Shown: positions 46,738-59,785 of the stretch, in pieces
Layout: the number at the start of each line of letters is the position of its first letter
Numbering within the stretch: position 1 is the stretch's first letter
Assembly: GCA_029204045.2 (NCBI GenBank)
Contig: CM055061.1
Location: 46,462,977-46,526,976 of the forward strand
Length of the DNA: 64,000 nt
Reading direction: 5' to 3'
Source: Tillandsia leiboldiana
Lineage: Eukaryota; Streptophyta; Magnoliopsida; Poales; Bromeliaceae
Position numbers and translations under genes: made by a program
Notes under the pieces: model-generated
What the model was told of the DNA's origin: nothing
Seen by the model: the letters and a program-made list of their open reading frames with translations, nothing else
Database searches by the model: none

Positions 46738-49700
46738 TGTCACGCCACGGGGTCGAAAACTGCGACCCTGGCTCGCAAACAATCCGACACCTAGCCAACC
46801 CGCAAGGCGAAGGTCCTACATGCAAAAAGAGCCTAAGCTAACAGATATCAGAGCCTAAAAGATAAAACTGATATAGAAATAAAATAAAACCACTGTACAA
46901 CTGAAGATAAACACAAGGTCCAGCTCCCAAAATGATAATCATACACTAACCTTGCGTACAACAACTCATAAGCTAACAGGGAGATATCCAAATAAAACAT
47001 CAGGGTACAAGCTCTCAACATTTCATATCCTCACTACATCAGTCTCTCAAAAGAGAAATAAATTACTAATCTACCGACTTACTGAAGATCTCCTCAAAGT
47101 GGGGGGGCGGGGGGGTACCGCTACCTCCAAAGGGTCAGGATCTAGCTCGCTACTCCCTCACCCCGCGAACAAGCAACCGCCAGAAACGGCAACACCCGCA
47201 AGACTCTGCAAACAAGGGAGAGAAAGGCAAAAAGGGGAAAAAAACCCCCGACGGGCGTGAGAACTTACAAAACAGGGAGTTCCCGTGGGTATCGCCACTA
47301 GGCCCGACGATCTGCCCACCAAGACCACTAGAGGCAAAAGATAACTAATGCAGTAAAACTTAAGAAGAAGTAGAAGACACTCTACAGCTACCATGCCTTA
47401 TCTGAAATGCTCAAATGGGGAAACTCTGATAAAATATGCAACACTAGCACACGAGGTGATCAATCGACCCAATCGAGCGAGACTGCCACATCGGGTCCAG
47501 TCAAACCTGCGCCACCTACAACCACCTCCGCTGAGGGAGGAATTAGTAGGGCGTCCAAACGGACGACTCGCTATGAGTAGTGGCTCATGCAGGCTATAGT
47601 CATAATCCATGCTCTCTCTCTCAGAACGGATAGACTCAAGATGCTCAACCTCTACACAATGGCAAAGAACCCACACGACCACGGGACCACGTCAAAACAC
47701 CCGAACGGTTCCCACAATACTAGCATGGTCTAAACACAAGCTACTAGACTCCACTCGGTCCCCCAGGCACGAATGTGTAACAAAAAAAGTATCTGCCTGA
47801 ATAAACCAATCGATTAGACCAGTAATCACTGGTCTGCCTGCTCTGCGTCGAACAGATCTATGCCACAGACCCTTAGCATAACACCAAAGAAGTAAAAGGA
47901 GTCCCAGGATCAAAAGTCAGTTTGCCGCGCATCGGAGTGGCCACTCGGTTGGGAGCGACCCACACGAGGAAAGTAAGTAACCACAAGTAACCGATATAGC
48001 AGGACTGGATCACGACTCAATCAAGTGGGAAAAACTCGTCCACTAAAGGGAACCCGATCCCTACACGGACAACAGTAAATGATAAGTGGAAACTCCATCC
48101 ACTAGAGGAAAGTCTAATCCCAATCTGATACATCAATAAATATCCGGTCAACCGCCCAATATCCGCGGTTGCCGCAATACCCTGCGTCCATAACCAAAGT
48201 ACTATAACCGACCTCCGGTCAACCGCCCAAAGTCCGCGGTCACCGCCAAAACCCTGCCAGCCGCAATCCAGCACAACCCGTCCCTGTCACCAATGTCCCT
48301 GCTACACTACCCCAGACCCCTGCTCGCACCCGAGCAACACAGACCGCCTGACTAACAAGAAGGAGAAAGGAATAACATGGTTTCTCCTAAGTCAAGTTCC
48401 AATGTATGCAGCAACAAGCAGTAAAAGATGGCCTAATATATGTCCATACACATATGTCCATACAAGCATGGCATTGTCCTCAAGAAGAATAAAGAAAATA
48501 AACCTCATGCCAGAATTAGCAATGACCATACCTGTCCATGATTTTCGATCCATAATCACTCCTTGGAGTAGAACCTGCACATAACTACATAATCCTATCC
48601 CATTGTATAAACCAGCCTCATAAAAGGTTGTATGCTAACATGCATGATAATTAATCATATAGGGTAACCTTGCCTTAGGTAGCTTCCACTAATCATCAAC
48701 CTAAATGTCTGATTAATACCATTGTCATAATATGAATAATTAACTTGCAATTCCCATAAATCAACATTGTTAAGCTTACCAATCAATCCCAGTATTGTAC
48801 CCTACACCTGCATGCAATTCTAACATATAGAGTTAGAGAACCGTCCACCGGTTCTCGGAACAAGCACCCACCTGAAAAGCTGACTGTCCAAAGCCCACAG
48901 CTGAAAACACCAGATACTCTAATCCCTTGCTCCAATAAGTTCAGCACACCCGTAACTCTCCTGGCACAATACAAAGTCCACTATTACACATACATTCCAA
49001 AATCTGCTCTCACACACACAACAACAACAGTCCCAGAAATGCTTAATTTTCACCTGCAGCAAGAGCCCAGAAAATTCCCAGAAAAATATCACCGCGATCC
49101 TCGCGTCGATAGCTTCGCAACGGTAGCTTGCACGCCCAAATCTGAGTTCGGTAAGCCAAGATATAAATTCGACAGGGTGGTACACTCACAAGATTCAGCA
49201 CAAAAAGACTGTAGCACTGTACACACAGAGAAACAGTGATTTTCACCTCTGATGAAATCTCGAAAAATCCAAGAAAAATACGAGCGCGTTCCTTGCGATC
49301 TGAAGATGAAAAAGTTGTATAAGCTCGTTTCCGTCTGACGCTCGTGCGCAAAGATATGGCCAAAACACCTCGATGCTGTCCCACAAAGCCAAACAGCAAA
49401 TGGGTCACAGTGTTGCCTCGGGATCCGTGCCAAAAACTCGAAAATGGGAAAGCGCGATCAATACGAAAGATGAAGCCCTACCTCTTAGGAGTCTGTCGGC
49501 GCAAGAATCACAGAAAAAGGTCTCGGGGTAGCCCAGGGGAGCCAAAACACTGCTGCTGCGACGAAGGGGAACACAGGAAATGCAACGTCGCGCCGGGCCG
49601 AAAAATCCAGAACCTCGGGATGCGTGCTCCTAAAATCGTAGAACTTGGCAGGAAGATCAAGAATTAAGAGAGGAACAAGTCTCCTTCAAGGTGCTCGGGC

Positions 49701-50795
49701 AGATGATGCTGGGTTGAGAGAAAAGAGCCAAAGAAGAAGGCTCGGGTGCTATTTATAGGCAGCAGAAAACAATTGGGAAAATTCCCATTTTGTCCGATTT
49801 TTCGGGCGCCCGAAATCTTTCGGGCGCACACAGTGCGGCCCGGCCCAGAACTTTCGGGCGGCGCACAGCGCGACCCAGTCCAAAATGCTCCGTCGGGACG
49901 GATCCCTGCTTCGTCCGACCCGCCCAGCGCCCGCCAACGTGTCCCCCGAACACGCTGCAGCTATGCAAGCCACCGCTAAGAGCACCACGTGTCCCTGCCC
50001 GCGTCAACGCGGTAAGGTGGCGCCCGCGAATCAGCGGGCGCCACGTGGCACTGCCCACGTCGCCCGCGCCTGCCCCGCGTACGGCCACCTGCCCGCGGTA
50101 CGGCCACCTGCCCCGGTCAACTGCTCCACTCCTTGCGTGGACCGCTGCGCACAACGCCCGCACCAATAACCGTCCTGCCACGTGTCCACCGGTTCACCGT
50201 GCACACCGGGCCCAAATTCCGTGGACCGCGCGGCCAACAGGAAAGCGCCACGTGGCCCGCTCCCGGCGCACGCCCTCCGCGGTGGACCGCGCACCTGCCC
50301 GCGGCTTCAGCGCCTGCCCGCGGCCGCTAGCCGCCTGCCCGCGGCCGCTAGCCGCCTGCCCGAGCGCCTTCCGCCGCCTTCCGCCGCTGCCCGCCGCCGG
50401 CGATCGCCGGAAACACTGTTCCGGCGATGAACAGTAAAATTACTGTAGCAAGCTCCAAAAAATACAAGTAAATAGCCCATCTTGACCGTTTTCGCGCGCT
50501 GATTCCAAATCCGGCGTCCATTTTGCCAAATTCCAATCCTATAAATTGCCGGAGGCTCCCGAAAAGGTATTTTTAATCCGAATTTCGCGCCGAGCCTAAA
50601 TTTGATATCCACTCCTGCGCGTAAACTCTTCTAAACATCCGACGGGGTCCCCCGATTACCCACGTGATCCATTTTAAGCCCCGAGTCCATCTCTTGTGTC
50701 CAAATTGGCGCGCGAACACCGCCGGACATGCCACGTAGGCTTCCAGAAGCTGCTGGTCACACTGTAGAAGCCCTGCAAAGATCCGGATCACCACA
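46738..50795 (-). repeat. LTR C1 (4.06 kb)
   Basis: It runs TGTCACGCCACGG to GGATCACCACA on the plus strand. It has a primer site on its left and a polypurine tract (50796-50811) on its right, so it serves as 3' LTR of one unit and 5' LTR of the next. It has a TATA box at 49749-49758 (minus strand, CTATAAATAG), G-boxes in 49900-50270, and ACAGTAA-AA-TTACTGT at 50431-50446. From about 48300 rightward it is almost identical to LTR C2; the left 1.5 kb has many one-base indels. Confidence 0.92.
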
Positions 50796-53700
50796 TCCTC
50801 CCCCACTAAAAGAAAGTTTCGTCCTCGAAACTAGAGCAACTCCCAAGGAGTCTCAGAAACCAGAGGTTGATACCCAACACCGCCGTCCCCAACCTCCAAG
50901 TCACCAATCACACCCCGTGATACTCGGCAACAACATCAGCAACAACCAGAACGGCATAGCCCGAATCGCGCAATTCCCTCACCTCACGAGCCGGAATTCG
51001 CAACGGGCGTCCATCGTACTCCAAACTCTCACAGACCCCAAAAGGAACGAGTCAAACACGGGCGAGGGGTCCAAAACATAACACTCCTGAGCTGAGACGC
51101 AGAAAAAACCTCAAAAACTCCAACAAAAGGCGGGGGGAAAGGAACAAATAGCCCGAGCAACACGCTCTAACATCACTCCTAAGAGCCAACTCAACCCAAG
51201 CGACCCGAAACACATCCACACAAACACCTGCACAGAAAAGGGGCCCTAACAAGCGGGGGTTCACACTCAGTCACCCTCAAAACTCAACCCAAGTGGATTG
51301 CTCAGCCGCAGCCTTTCATCAAAAGGGATCCTCAGGGACTCAACTCAAACCCTGCACACAAGGATGGCCCCACATAGTGCCAGCTATGGAACCGTCAAAC
51401 TCGACTCCCAAATAGCTCTTCTGCTCCAGGCATCCGCCACCACAGTGGCTCTGTCGGGGTGATACTGGATGCTCACAAAATCCAATGGTGGCTCTACAGC
51501 CACTACGGGAGGTATCACTATAACTCACAAATCCATCTCCCACCACTGACTAGGTTAGAATCGGCGCTGGTACCAATCTCATCACCCGGTCATCAAGCTC
51601 TGCTGGCACTATCCGGTCCAAAAACTCCTCACCCCAACAATGACCGTCGATCTCGGCCAGTCTTAAATAGCATCCACTTTGGCCGAATTTTCACCGCCGC
51701 CCCTTCGGCTAGAAGAAGTAATCCAGGAAGATATGCTCTCGAAGCTAAAACTTGTACCACAACGACTTGGCAAAAGCTTCTTCCCCACAGACCTTGTCAC
51801 ACCATATACAAATGCTGCACAAGCTCTAAATCACTCAGGGAGGGGTAAAACCAAATATTCCTGGAGGATGCCGCTATCAAACCGTTCAAGGCCAACTGAA
51901 ACACAGAATTCCTCAATCTAGAGGCAACAGGGCATTAGTCAATCCATTGGCTTCACTGTACTCGTAATGCCCCTACTGTGCCTGAACACCATCTAGACAA
52001 AGCCCTCAGTTGAAATTCCATATTGGTGGCAGGCATCATACAATAACTGCCTGTACATAGCTCCATCAAAAGATTCTAAATAATATCTGGACCTGCCTGG
52101 GCTCCAATCCCAAAGGGGCTCTCACCGTCGCGTATCAACGACGTGGCACTAGGTCAAACAGACCCTCGATCCAACAGATCCCTGCACCGGTGCGATCAAC
52201 TCTCCCAGCTCTTACAGATAATCAAGTGGTGCTATTGAGGTTGGCGCGGTTTCCAGAACCACGTCAACTGCAATCTCAATCTCCCTAACAGGCGGGCATA
52301 ATCATCAACTCGAGTGGACTCACACCCGGGATTTCGCAGCAATAGAAATATCCTTTGGTCCCGGCGCCACCATAAGCTCCTCTCACACAGTCGCTAAACC
52401 CTGTGTGCTCGAACAATCTCCCCATAACAAGCCTCCTTTGTTTGCCTCGCAAAAGTCACAATCAGCACCCTCTCTGCACTTAAACCATCCAGTGGTGCCG
52501 TGCCAACCAATCCCAAGCGCTGGGTCAAAACATCGAACTGCCACCCATATCAAAAGGTTTGCCGGTATAACTCATGGTCTCAACGACACTGAACATTATC
52601 CACAAGCCTCCTTCACATGCACAACACCGATGGTATCCTGTACCTCTAGTGCACGTGGTAATAACTCTGCCTTTAGTCCATGCCGGAAAGCAAAGTGCAC
52701 TAACTCCGACTGCTGTGATGAAATCACACCTGCAACAACCCGATCCACTGCCGTGGCGCCCTCCAACCAGGCGGCACAAACTCATCCACACGATGCAAGC
52801 GGTTGTCGCTTAGTCCACCAGAAAATATCCAATCAATCACAAGGGAGCACGACCTCTGTCTCTGCTCACGCTGAGGCAACAGATACGATCCTCCGCAGAC
52901 AACAAAACCACGCTACCGTTGCGCTACTCTGATATAGACACTGATACTGCCATCGGGGTCCACCCGATCCCAACATCTCAGAAATCATCATTGCAACCGT
53001 CATAAGACAAAACACCATTAATCCATGCAATTCCCTATACAATTATCCTTACTAAGCTCACCCCTCAATCCCATTTAATACATTCAAAATATGCAATTTA
53101 TAAATCACAAAGGGTAGAATTCTCTTGGGTAAGCTTTACATTAACCATCCACAAGGATATCCACCACCCAGGAAAGCAAAACGAAAATGCCTCTGCCTGC
53201 CGATCTGTCCTCCATCACCTAGCGCCAAGCTCCTCCCTCCAGAACTCACCTCTAGCAGCAGATCCCCCATCCAAGGAACTGCAGTGTCCAGCTCCAAACA
53301 CAATGCCTACTCCGACGAGGCATCCAGAGTCCAAAACCCGAACAGGAGGGACCGAAAAGAAACTAAAGAGTATCCTGGCGCAATCCACTCCCAATCTCAC
53401 TTATCCTATGTGCCTCGTCCCTCGAAACCTGGAGCGCCAATTCAACAACTGCATAAACTCTCTAGCACAGGGAGGCTCTCAATTGATCACTCCATCACCC
53501 CCAACCACGACTCTGTCTCTAAAGACTCCAAGCTCAATCTTACGAGTCGGGGTGGTTCATCTGCCAAATCTGGCTCACTTAATCAAACATGCCCCACAGC
53601 TCCTCTGCTGTCAACCATCCACCCTACCTCAGTGCCTTGGCACTAAACATTGGCACGGAGGGGGCCACTCGCTCTATTGGCACTACAGAAATCCCCTGCC

Positions 53701-54231
53701 GCTGTGGATACTACATCCTGGTGGTCTTAGAAGAAAAGTACTATCGGGCTGCCCACTGCTCTGACAACTGCGTCACCAAACTAGTTGCTCACTCTGCCGC
53801 TGATATGCCTCTGACAATCCTGTCATCTGGGTCCGGAGTTCTCTGACCTCAATCCGGGTATCCGGCCCAAAACCAACCGCTCAAGCTCAACTGCCATGAC
53901 AGGATGCACAAGGGTCCCAAACCCAGCGTCGGGGAGACACCGCTCGCCACGACGAAACCACAAATCAGCACACAACAACGCTCGACCCAATCCAGCGAAA
54001 GTCTAGAGCATGTCACCCATTCCACAGCGTTATGTTGTCTGCAGCCAACATAACTACATAGGAGAATAAACATGCCAATCACTCATCCCGTCCCTCGGGA
54101 GGGGTGTAAAACTCAATCAGGACTCTCGCTACAAATCACGACTCTCACAAAGTCATCCTAGGGTCCAACCACAAGCCTAGGGTTTCTAAGTCCACCATGA
54201 CCTACAACCTAGGCTCTGATACCACCTAATC
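50796..54231 (-). pseudogene. Interior of element C (3.44 kb), reduced like element A
   Basis: It starts (plus strand) with the polypurine tract and the GTTTCG/CGAAAC foldback (50816-50831) and ends with the primer site (54212-54224). On the minus strand, near 51440-51546, VGDGFVSYSDTSRSG of RNase H is followed almost at once by the HPG...A.V.AD end of the same domain. This is the same deletion as in A. No ORF is intact. Short gag-like traces lie near 53780-53850. Confidence 0.75.
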
Positions 54232-57200
54232 TGTCACGCCCCGGGGTCGAAACTGCGACCCGGGCTCGCCAACAGATCCGCCACCTATGCCAAACCCGCA
54301 TAGGCGAAGCGTCCTACCTGCAAAAAGAGCTACAGCTAACAGATATCAGAGCTAAAAGATAAAACTGCTATAGAAATAAAATCAACCACTGTACAACTGA
54401 AGATAAAACAACAAGGTCCATCTCCCAAAAATGATAATCATACAATAACCTCGAGTACAAACTCATAGCTCAACAGGGAGATATCTCAAATAAAACATCA
54501 GGGTACCAGCTCTCAATACATCATATCCTCACTACATCAGTCTCTCAAAAGAGGAAATAAATACTAATCTACCGACTATACTGAAGATCTCCTCAAAGGG
54601 CGGGGGGGGGGGGGGGGGGGGTACCGCTACTCTCCAATGGGTCCGGATCTAGCTCGCTACTCCCTCACCGCGAACAGCAACCGCAGAAACGGCAACACCC
54701 GCCGAGACTCTGCAAAACAAGGGAGAGAAAGGACAAAAAGGGGGAAAAACCCCCGACGGGCGTGAGAACTACGCAAAAAGGGAGTTCTCAGTGGGTATCG
54801 CCACTAGGCCCGACGATCTGCCCACCAAGACCACTAGAGGCAAAAGATAACTAATGCAGTAAAACTTAAAGAAGAAGTAGAAGACACTCTACAGCTATCA
54901 TGCCTCTATCTGAATGCTCAAATGGGGAAACTCTGATAAATATATGCAACACTCGCACACGAGGTGCTCAATCGACCCAATCGAGCTGACTGCCACATCG
55001 GGTCCAGTCAAACCTGCGCCCACCTACAACCACCTCCCGCTGACGGGCAGGAATTACGTAGGGCGTCCAAACGGACTAACTCGCTATTGAGTAGTGGCTC
55101 ATGCAGGCTATAGTCATAATCCATGCTCTCTCTCTCAGAACGGATAGACTCAAGATGCTCAACCTCTCACACAATGGTCAAAGAACCCACAACGACCACG
55201 GGACCACCGTCAAACCCCGAACGGTTCCCAACAGTACTAGCACTGGTCTAAACACAGCTACTAGACTCCACTCGGTCCCCCAGGCACGAGTGTAACAAAA
55301 AGTATCTGCCTGAATAAACCCAATCGATAGACCAGTAATCACTGGTACTGCCTGCTCTGTCGCGACGGGTATGCCAGCCTACGCATAACACCGAAGCAAA
55401 AGGAGTCCCCAGGACTCAAAATCTGTCTGCCGCGCACTCCGGAGTGGCACTCGTGGGGAGCGACCCACACGAGGAAAGTAAGTAACCACAAGTAACCGAT
55501 ATAGCAGGACTGGATCGAGACTCAATCAAGTGGGAAAAACTCGTCCACTAAAGGGAAACCCGATCCCTACACGGATACAACAGTAAATGATAAGTGGAAA
55601 CTCTATCCACTAGAGGAAAGTCTAATACCCAATCTGATACATCAATAAATATCCGGTCAACCGCCCAATATCCGCGGTTGCCGCAATACCCTGCCGTTCA
55701 TAACCAAAGTACTATAACCGACCTCCGGTCAACCGCCCAAAGTCCGCGGTCACCGCCAAAACCCTGCCAGCCGCAATCCAGCACAACCCGTCCCTGTCAC
55801 CAATGTCCCTGCTACACTACCCCAGACCCCTGCTCGCACCCGAGCAACACAGACCGCCTGAGTAACAAGAAGGAGAAAGGAATAACATGGTTTCTCCTAA
55901 GTCAAGTTCCAATATGTAGTGCAGTAGTAAAAGATGGCCTAACTATATGTCCATACACATATGTCCATACAAGCATGCATTTGTCCTCAAGAAGAATAAA
56001 GAAAATAAACCTCATGCCAGAATTAGCAATGACCATACCTGTGCATGATTTTCGATCCATAATCACTCCTTGGAGTAGAACCTGCACATAACTACATAAT
56101 CCTATCCCATTGTATAAACCAGCCTCATAAAAGGGTTGTATGCTAACATGGCATGATAATTAATCATATAGGGTAACCTTGCCTTAGGTAAGCTTCCACT
56201 AATCATCAACCTAAATGTCTGATTAATACCATTGTCATAATATGAATAATTAACTTGCAATTCCTATAAATCAACATTCTTAAGCTTACCAATCAATCCC
56301 AGGTATTGTACCCTACACCTGCATGCAATTCTAACATATAGAGTTATAGAACCGTCCACCGGTTCTCGGAACAAAGCACCAACCTGAAAAGCTGACTGTC
56401 CAAAGCCCAACAGCTGAAAACACCAGATAACTCTAATCCCTTGCTCCAATAAGTTCAGCACACCCGTAACTCTCCTGGCACAATACAAAGTCCACTATTA
56501 CACATACATTCCAAAATCAGCTCTCACACATACATACCACAACAGTCCCAGAAATGCTTAATTTTCACCTGCAGCAAGAGCCCAGAAAATTCCCAGAAAA
56601 ATATCACCGCGATCCTCGCATCGATAGCTTCGCAACGGTAGCTTGCACGCCCAAATCTGAGTTCGGTAAGCCAAGATATAAATTCGACAGGGTGGTACAC
56701 TTACAAGATTTCAGCACAAAAAGACTGTAGCACTGTACACAGAGAAACAGTGATTTTCACCTCTGATGAAATCTCAAAAAATTCCAAGAAAAATACGAGC
56801 GCGTTCCTTGCGATCTGAAGATGAAAAAGTTGCATAAGCTCGTTTCCGTCTGACGCTCGTACGCAAAGATATGGCCAAAACACCTCGATGCTGTCCCACA
56901 AAGCCAAACAGCAAATGGGTCACAGTGTTGCCTCGGGATCCGTGCCAAAAACTCGAAATGGGAAAGTGTGATCAATACGAAAGATGAAGCCCTACCTCTT
57001 AGGAGTCTGTCGGCACAAGAATCACTGAAAAAGGATCTCGAGGTAGCCCAGGGGAGCCAAAACACTGCTGCTGCGACGAAGGGGAACACAGGAGATGCAA
57101 CGTCACGCCGGGCCGAAAATCCCAGAACCTCAGGATGCGTGCTCCTAAAATCGTAGAACTTGGCAGGAAGATCAAGAAGTAAGAGTGGAACAAGTCTCCT

Positions 57201-58267
57201 TCAAGGTGCTCGGGCAGATGATGCGTGGGTTGAGAGAAAAGAGCCAAAGAAGATGGCTCGGGTGCTATTTATAGGCAGCAGAAAACAATTGGGAAAATTC
57301 CCATTTTGTCCGATTTTTCGGGCGCCCGAAATCTTTCGGGCGCACACAGTGCGGCCCGGCCCAGAACTTTCGGGCGCGCACAGTGCGGCCCAGTCCAAAA
57401 TGCTCCGTCGGACGGGATCCCGGCTTCGTCCGACCCGCCCCAGCGCCCGCCACGTGTCCCCCGAACACGCTGCAGCTATGCAAGCCACCGCTGAGAGCGC
57501 CACGTGTCCCTGCCCGCGTCAACGCGGTAGGTGGCGCCCGCGAATCAGCGGGCGCCACGTGGCACTGCCCACGTTGCCCGCGGTACGGCCACCTGCCCCG
57601 GTCAACTGCTCCACTCCTTGCGTGGACCGCGCGCACAACGTCGCACCAATAACCGTCTGCCACGTGTCCACCCGGTTCACCGTGCACCCGGGCCCAAATT
57701 CCGTGGACCGCGCCTGCTGCGCCGGCCAACAGGAAAGCGCCACGTGGCCCGCTCCCGGCGCACGCCCTCCGCGGTCGACCGCGCACCTGCCCGCGCCTTC
57801 AGCGCCTGCCCGCGGTCGCTAGCCGCCTGCCCGAGCGCCTTCCGCCGCCTTCCGCCGCTGCCCGCCGCCGCCGGCGATCGCCGGAAACACTGTTCCGGCG
57901 ATGAACAGTAAAATTACTGTAGCAAGCTCCAAAAAATACAAGTAAATAGCCCATCTTGACCGTTTTCGCGCGCTGATTCCAAATCCGGCGTCCATTTTGC
58001 CAAATTCCAATCCTATAAATTGCCGGAGGCTCCCGAAAAGGTATTTTTAATCCGAATTTCGCGCCGAGCCTAAATTTGATATCCACTCTGCGCGTAAACT
58101 CTTCTAAACATCCGACGGGGTCCCCCGATTACCCACGTGATCCATTTTAAGCCCCGAGTCCATCTCTTGTGTCCAAATTGGCGCGCGAACACCGCTGACA
58201 TGCCACGTAGGCTTCCAGAAGCTGCTGGTCACACTGTAGAAGCCCTGCAAAGATCCGGATCACCACA
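54232..58267 (-). repeat. LTR C2 (4.04 kb), 5' LTR of element C
   Basis: The minus strand starts TGTGGTGATCCGG at 58267 and ends GGGGCGTGACA at 54232. The primer site lies on its left. TATA box at 57265-57274, five CACGTG motifs at 57451-57746, inverted repeat ACAGTAA-AA-TTACTGT at 57904-57919, G-run at 54604-54621. The bases to the right (58268 onward) belong to element D, so C inserted into D. Confidence 0.93.
57265..57274 (-). promoter_or_regulatory. TATA box of LTR C2
   Basis: The minus strand reads CTATAAATAG, with five G-boxes 180-480 bases upstream (57451-57746). The layout is the same as in LTR B. Confidence 0.7.
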
Positions 58268-58393
58268 TCTACGGTGGAGATTTCTTCTAATAACTAAGGT
58301 AGGGCGGAAACATGATGCGAGGTGAAAGAGTGGGATGCTCAGGGGTTGACACAAAAGTTCTAGCACGAAGATCTAAAACTCGAGTATTACCTG

Positions 58394-59785
58394 CTACATC
58401 GTGCTCTGTGGATCCGTCCCCTGGTGAGTCATCGTATAGACTCTCCCTCCTCCCGGTTGAGACGAAGGCGTAGATGCCGCTATGGGTGGTGTCCCCGTCT
58501 TGGAGGGGCAGTTAAAACGAAAGTGCCCCGGTTTGCCGCATCGAAAATAGTGGTCTCGCTTCTGGGGACATTCGATCACTTGGTGTATTCCGTCACAGAT
58601 AATGCAAGGCTTGCCCACCGGCCTTTGTCCTCCCGTCGACGCATTCTTGATTCCTTGTTGCGATCTCAGGTGTTTAGGAGGCCGTCTCCTCTTGGTATAC
58701 TCTTCTCCAAAATTTGGCCGAGTTCGTTTCTTATCCCCGCTGTGATCTGAGCTCTCCCATCGGGCTCGTGAAATTGCCAATCCGCGCTCCACCGTGGTGG
58801 CTCTATCGACCACCTCCTGGAAGGTGTGCAAATCCGCCGCTTGCACCACCTCGAAGATGTCCTTTCGTAACCCGTCCACAAAACGACGGGCTTTGTGAGA
58901 CTCATTTCTTATAACAAAGGGAACACATTTGATCAACCTCACAAATGCCCGTTGGTATCCCATAACTGTCCGACTTCCTTGCTTGATATGCTTCAGGTCA
59001 TCTTCCATCTGCTGTTTGATGCGGTTGGAGAAAAACGCCTCAAACAGTTTTTTCTCAGAACGTGGTCCAAGATGGAAGGGCGGGCGCACCGTCTTCCACC
59101 ACCTGCGGGCGTCTCCCTCAAGAAAGTGGACTGCCAAAGGGACCCGTTCACGCTCCTCCGTTAGCAAAACTTCGAAGAGCCTTTCCATGGCGTCTACCCA
59201 TTTTTCTATGACCCAAGGGCCGGTCGTCTCTCCCTCGAACACGGGTGGGTCGTACCTCTTGAAGTTCGCCAAGTTCGCTCTTACCCTATCCCGTTCGGTT
59301 TGCCGGATAGGGGCTTCCCCCGCTGCATCGGCGGACACTCTGGGGGTAGGTATCGCCACGGTCTCTCTCAAGGGGTCTCCAATAGTGGCCCCCGGCATAG
59401 GTCCCGAAGTTGCTGGTGTTGGCGCTACTGAAGTCGTCGTCGGATGAACCGACGGTATCTCGGTCACCGTGGTCGGAGGAGGGGCGACCGTAGTCTCGCT
59501 GTCCGCCACCGGCGGTCCTGTCACTGGTGCGGCTGGTCCGGGCAGAGAAGCCTGGGTGACCTCCATTGGTATTGTCGACTGTTGCGCCCACTGCCGCATC
59601 TGTTCCATAAGGGTTGCTAACTGCCCGGCCATCTCTTGTAGTTGTTGTCGGAGAAGCTGATACTCCGCTGCTGTTGGCACCGTACTTTCTGCCCCTGCGT
59701 TCTCCGCTGATACCCCATTTCGGGCCATTATTCGCTGTATACAAAGAAACCGAGTCAACCCTAGACCTAACTGGTCTAGCACCAC
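58394..59785 (-). CDS. gag: Gag polyprotein of gypsy element D (463 codons)
   Basis: This is the longest intact ORF in the window. Gag packages the element's RNA in a cytoplasmic particle. The likely start is the second Met (residue 20, MARNGVSAENAG) after the primer site. Residues 40-70 form a coiled-coil-like region, 75-175 a Pro/Thr/Val linker, and about 185-335 the capsid-like core (FEGETTGPWVIEKWVDAMERLF, HFLEGDARRWW). Residues 394-406 are a knuckle-like CIICDGIHQVIEC. A second knuckle at 413-426 has Tyr in place of its first Cys (YFRCGKPGHFRFNC; codon at 58547-58549). After the stop another frame stays open for about 39 codons up to element C, suggesting a frameshift or gag/pol frame change. 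Protease and pol were displaced by C and are not in the window. Confidence 0.93.
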   Translation of the reverse strand: MVLDQLGLGLTRFLCIQRIMARNGVSAENAGAESTVPTAAEYQLLRQQLQEMAGQLATLMEQMRQWAQQSTIPMEVTQASLPGPAAPVTGPPVADSETTVAPPPTTVTEIPSVHPTTTSVAPTPATSGPMPGATIGDPLRETVAIPTPRVSADAAGEAPIRQTERDRVRANLANFKRYDPPVFEGETTGPWVIEKWVDAMERLFEVLLTEERERVPLAVHFLEGDARRWWKTVRPPFHLGPRSEKKLFEAFFSNRIKQQMEDDLKHIKQGSRTVMGYQRAFVRLIKCVPFVIRNESHKARRFVDGLRKDIFEVVQAADLHTFQEVVDRATTVERGLAISRARWESSDHSGDKKRTRPNFGEEYTKRRRPPKHLRSQQGIKNASTGGQRPVGKPCIICDGIHQVIECPQKRDHYFRCGKPGHFRFNCPSKTGTPPIAASTPSSQPGGGRVYTMTHQGTDPQSTM

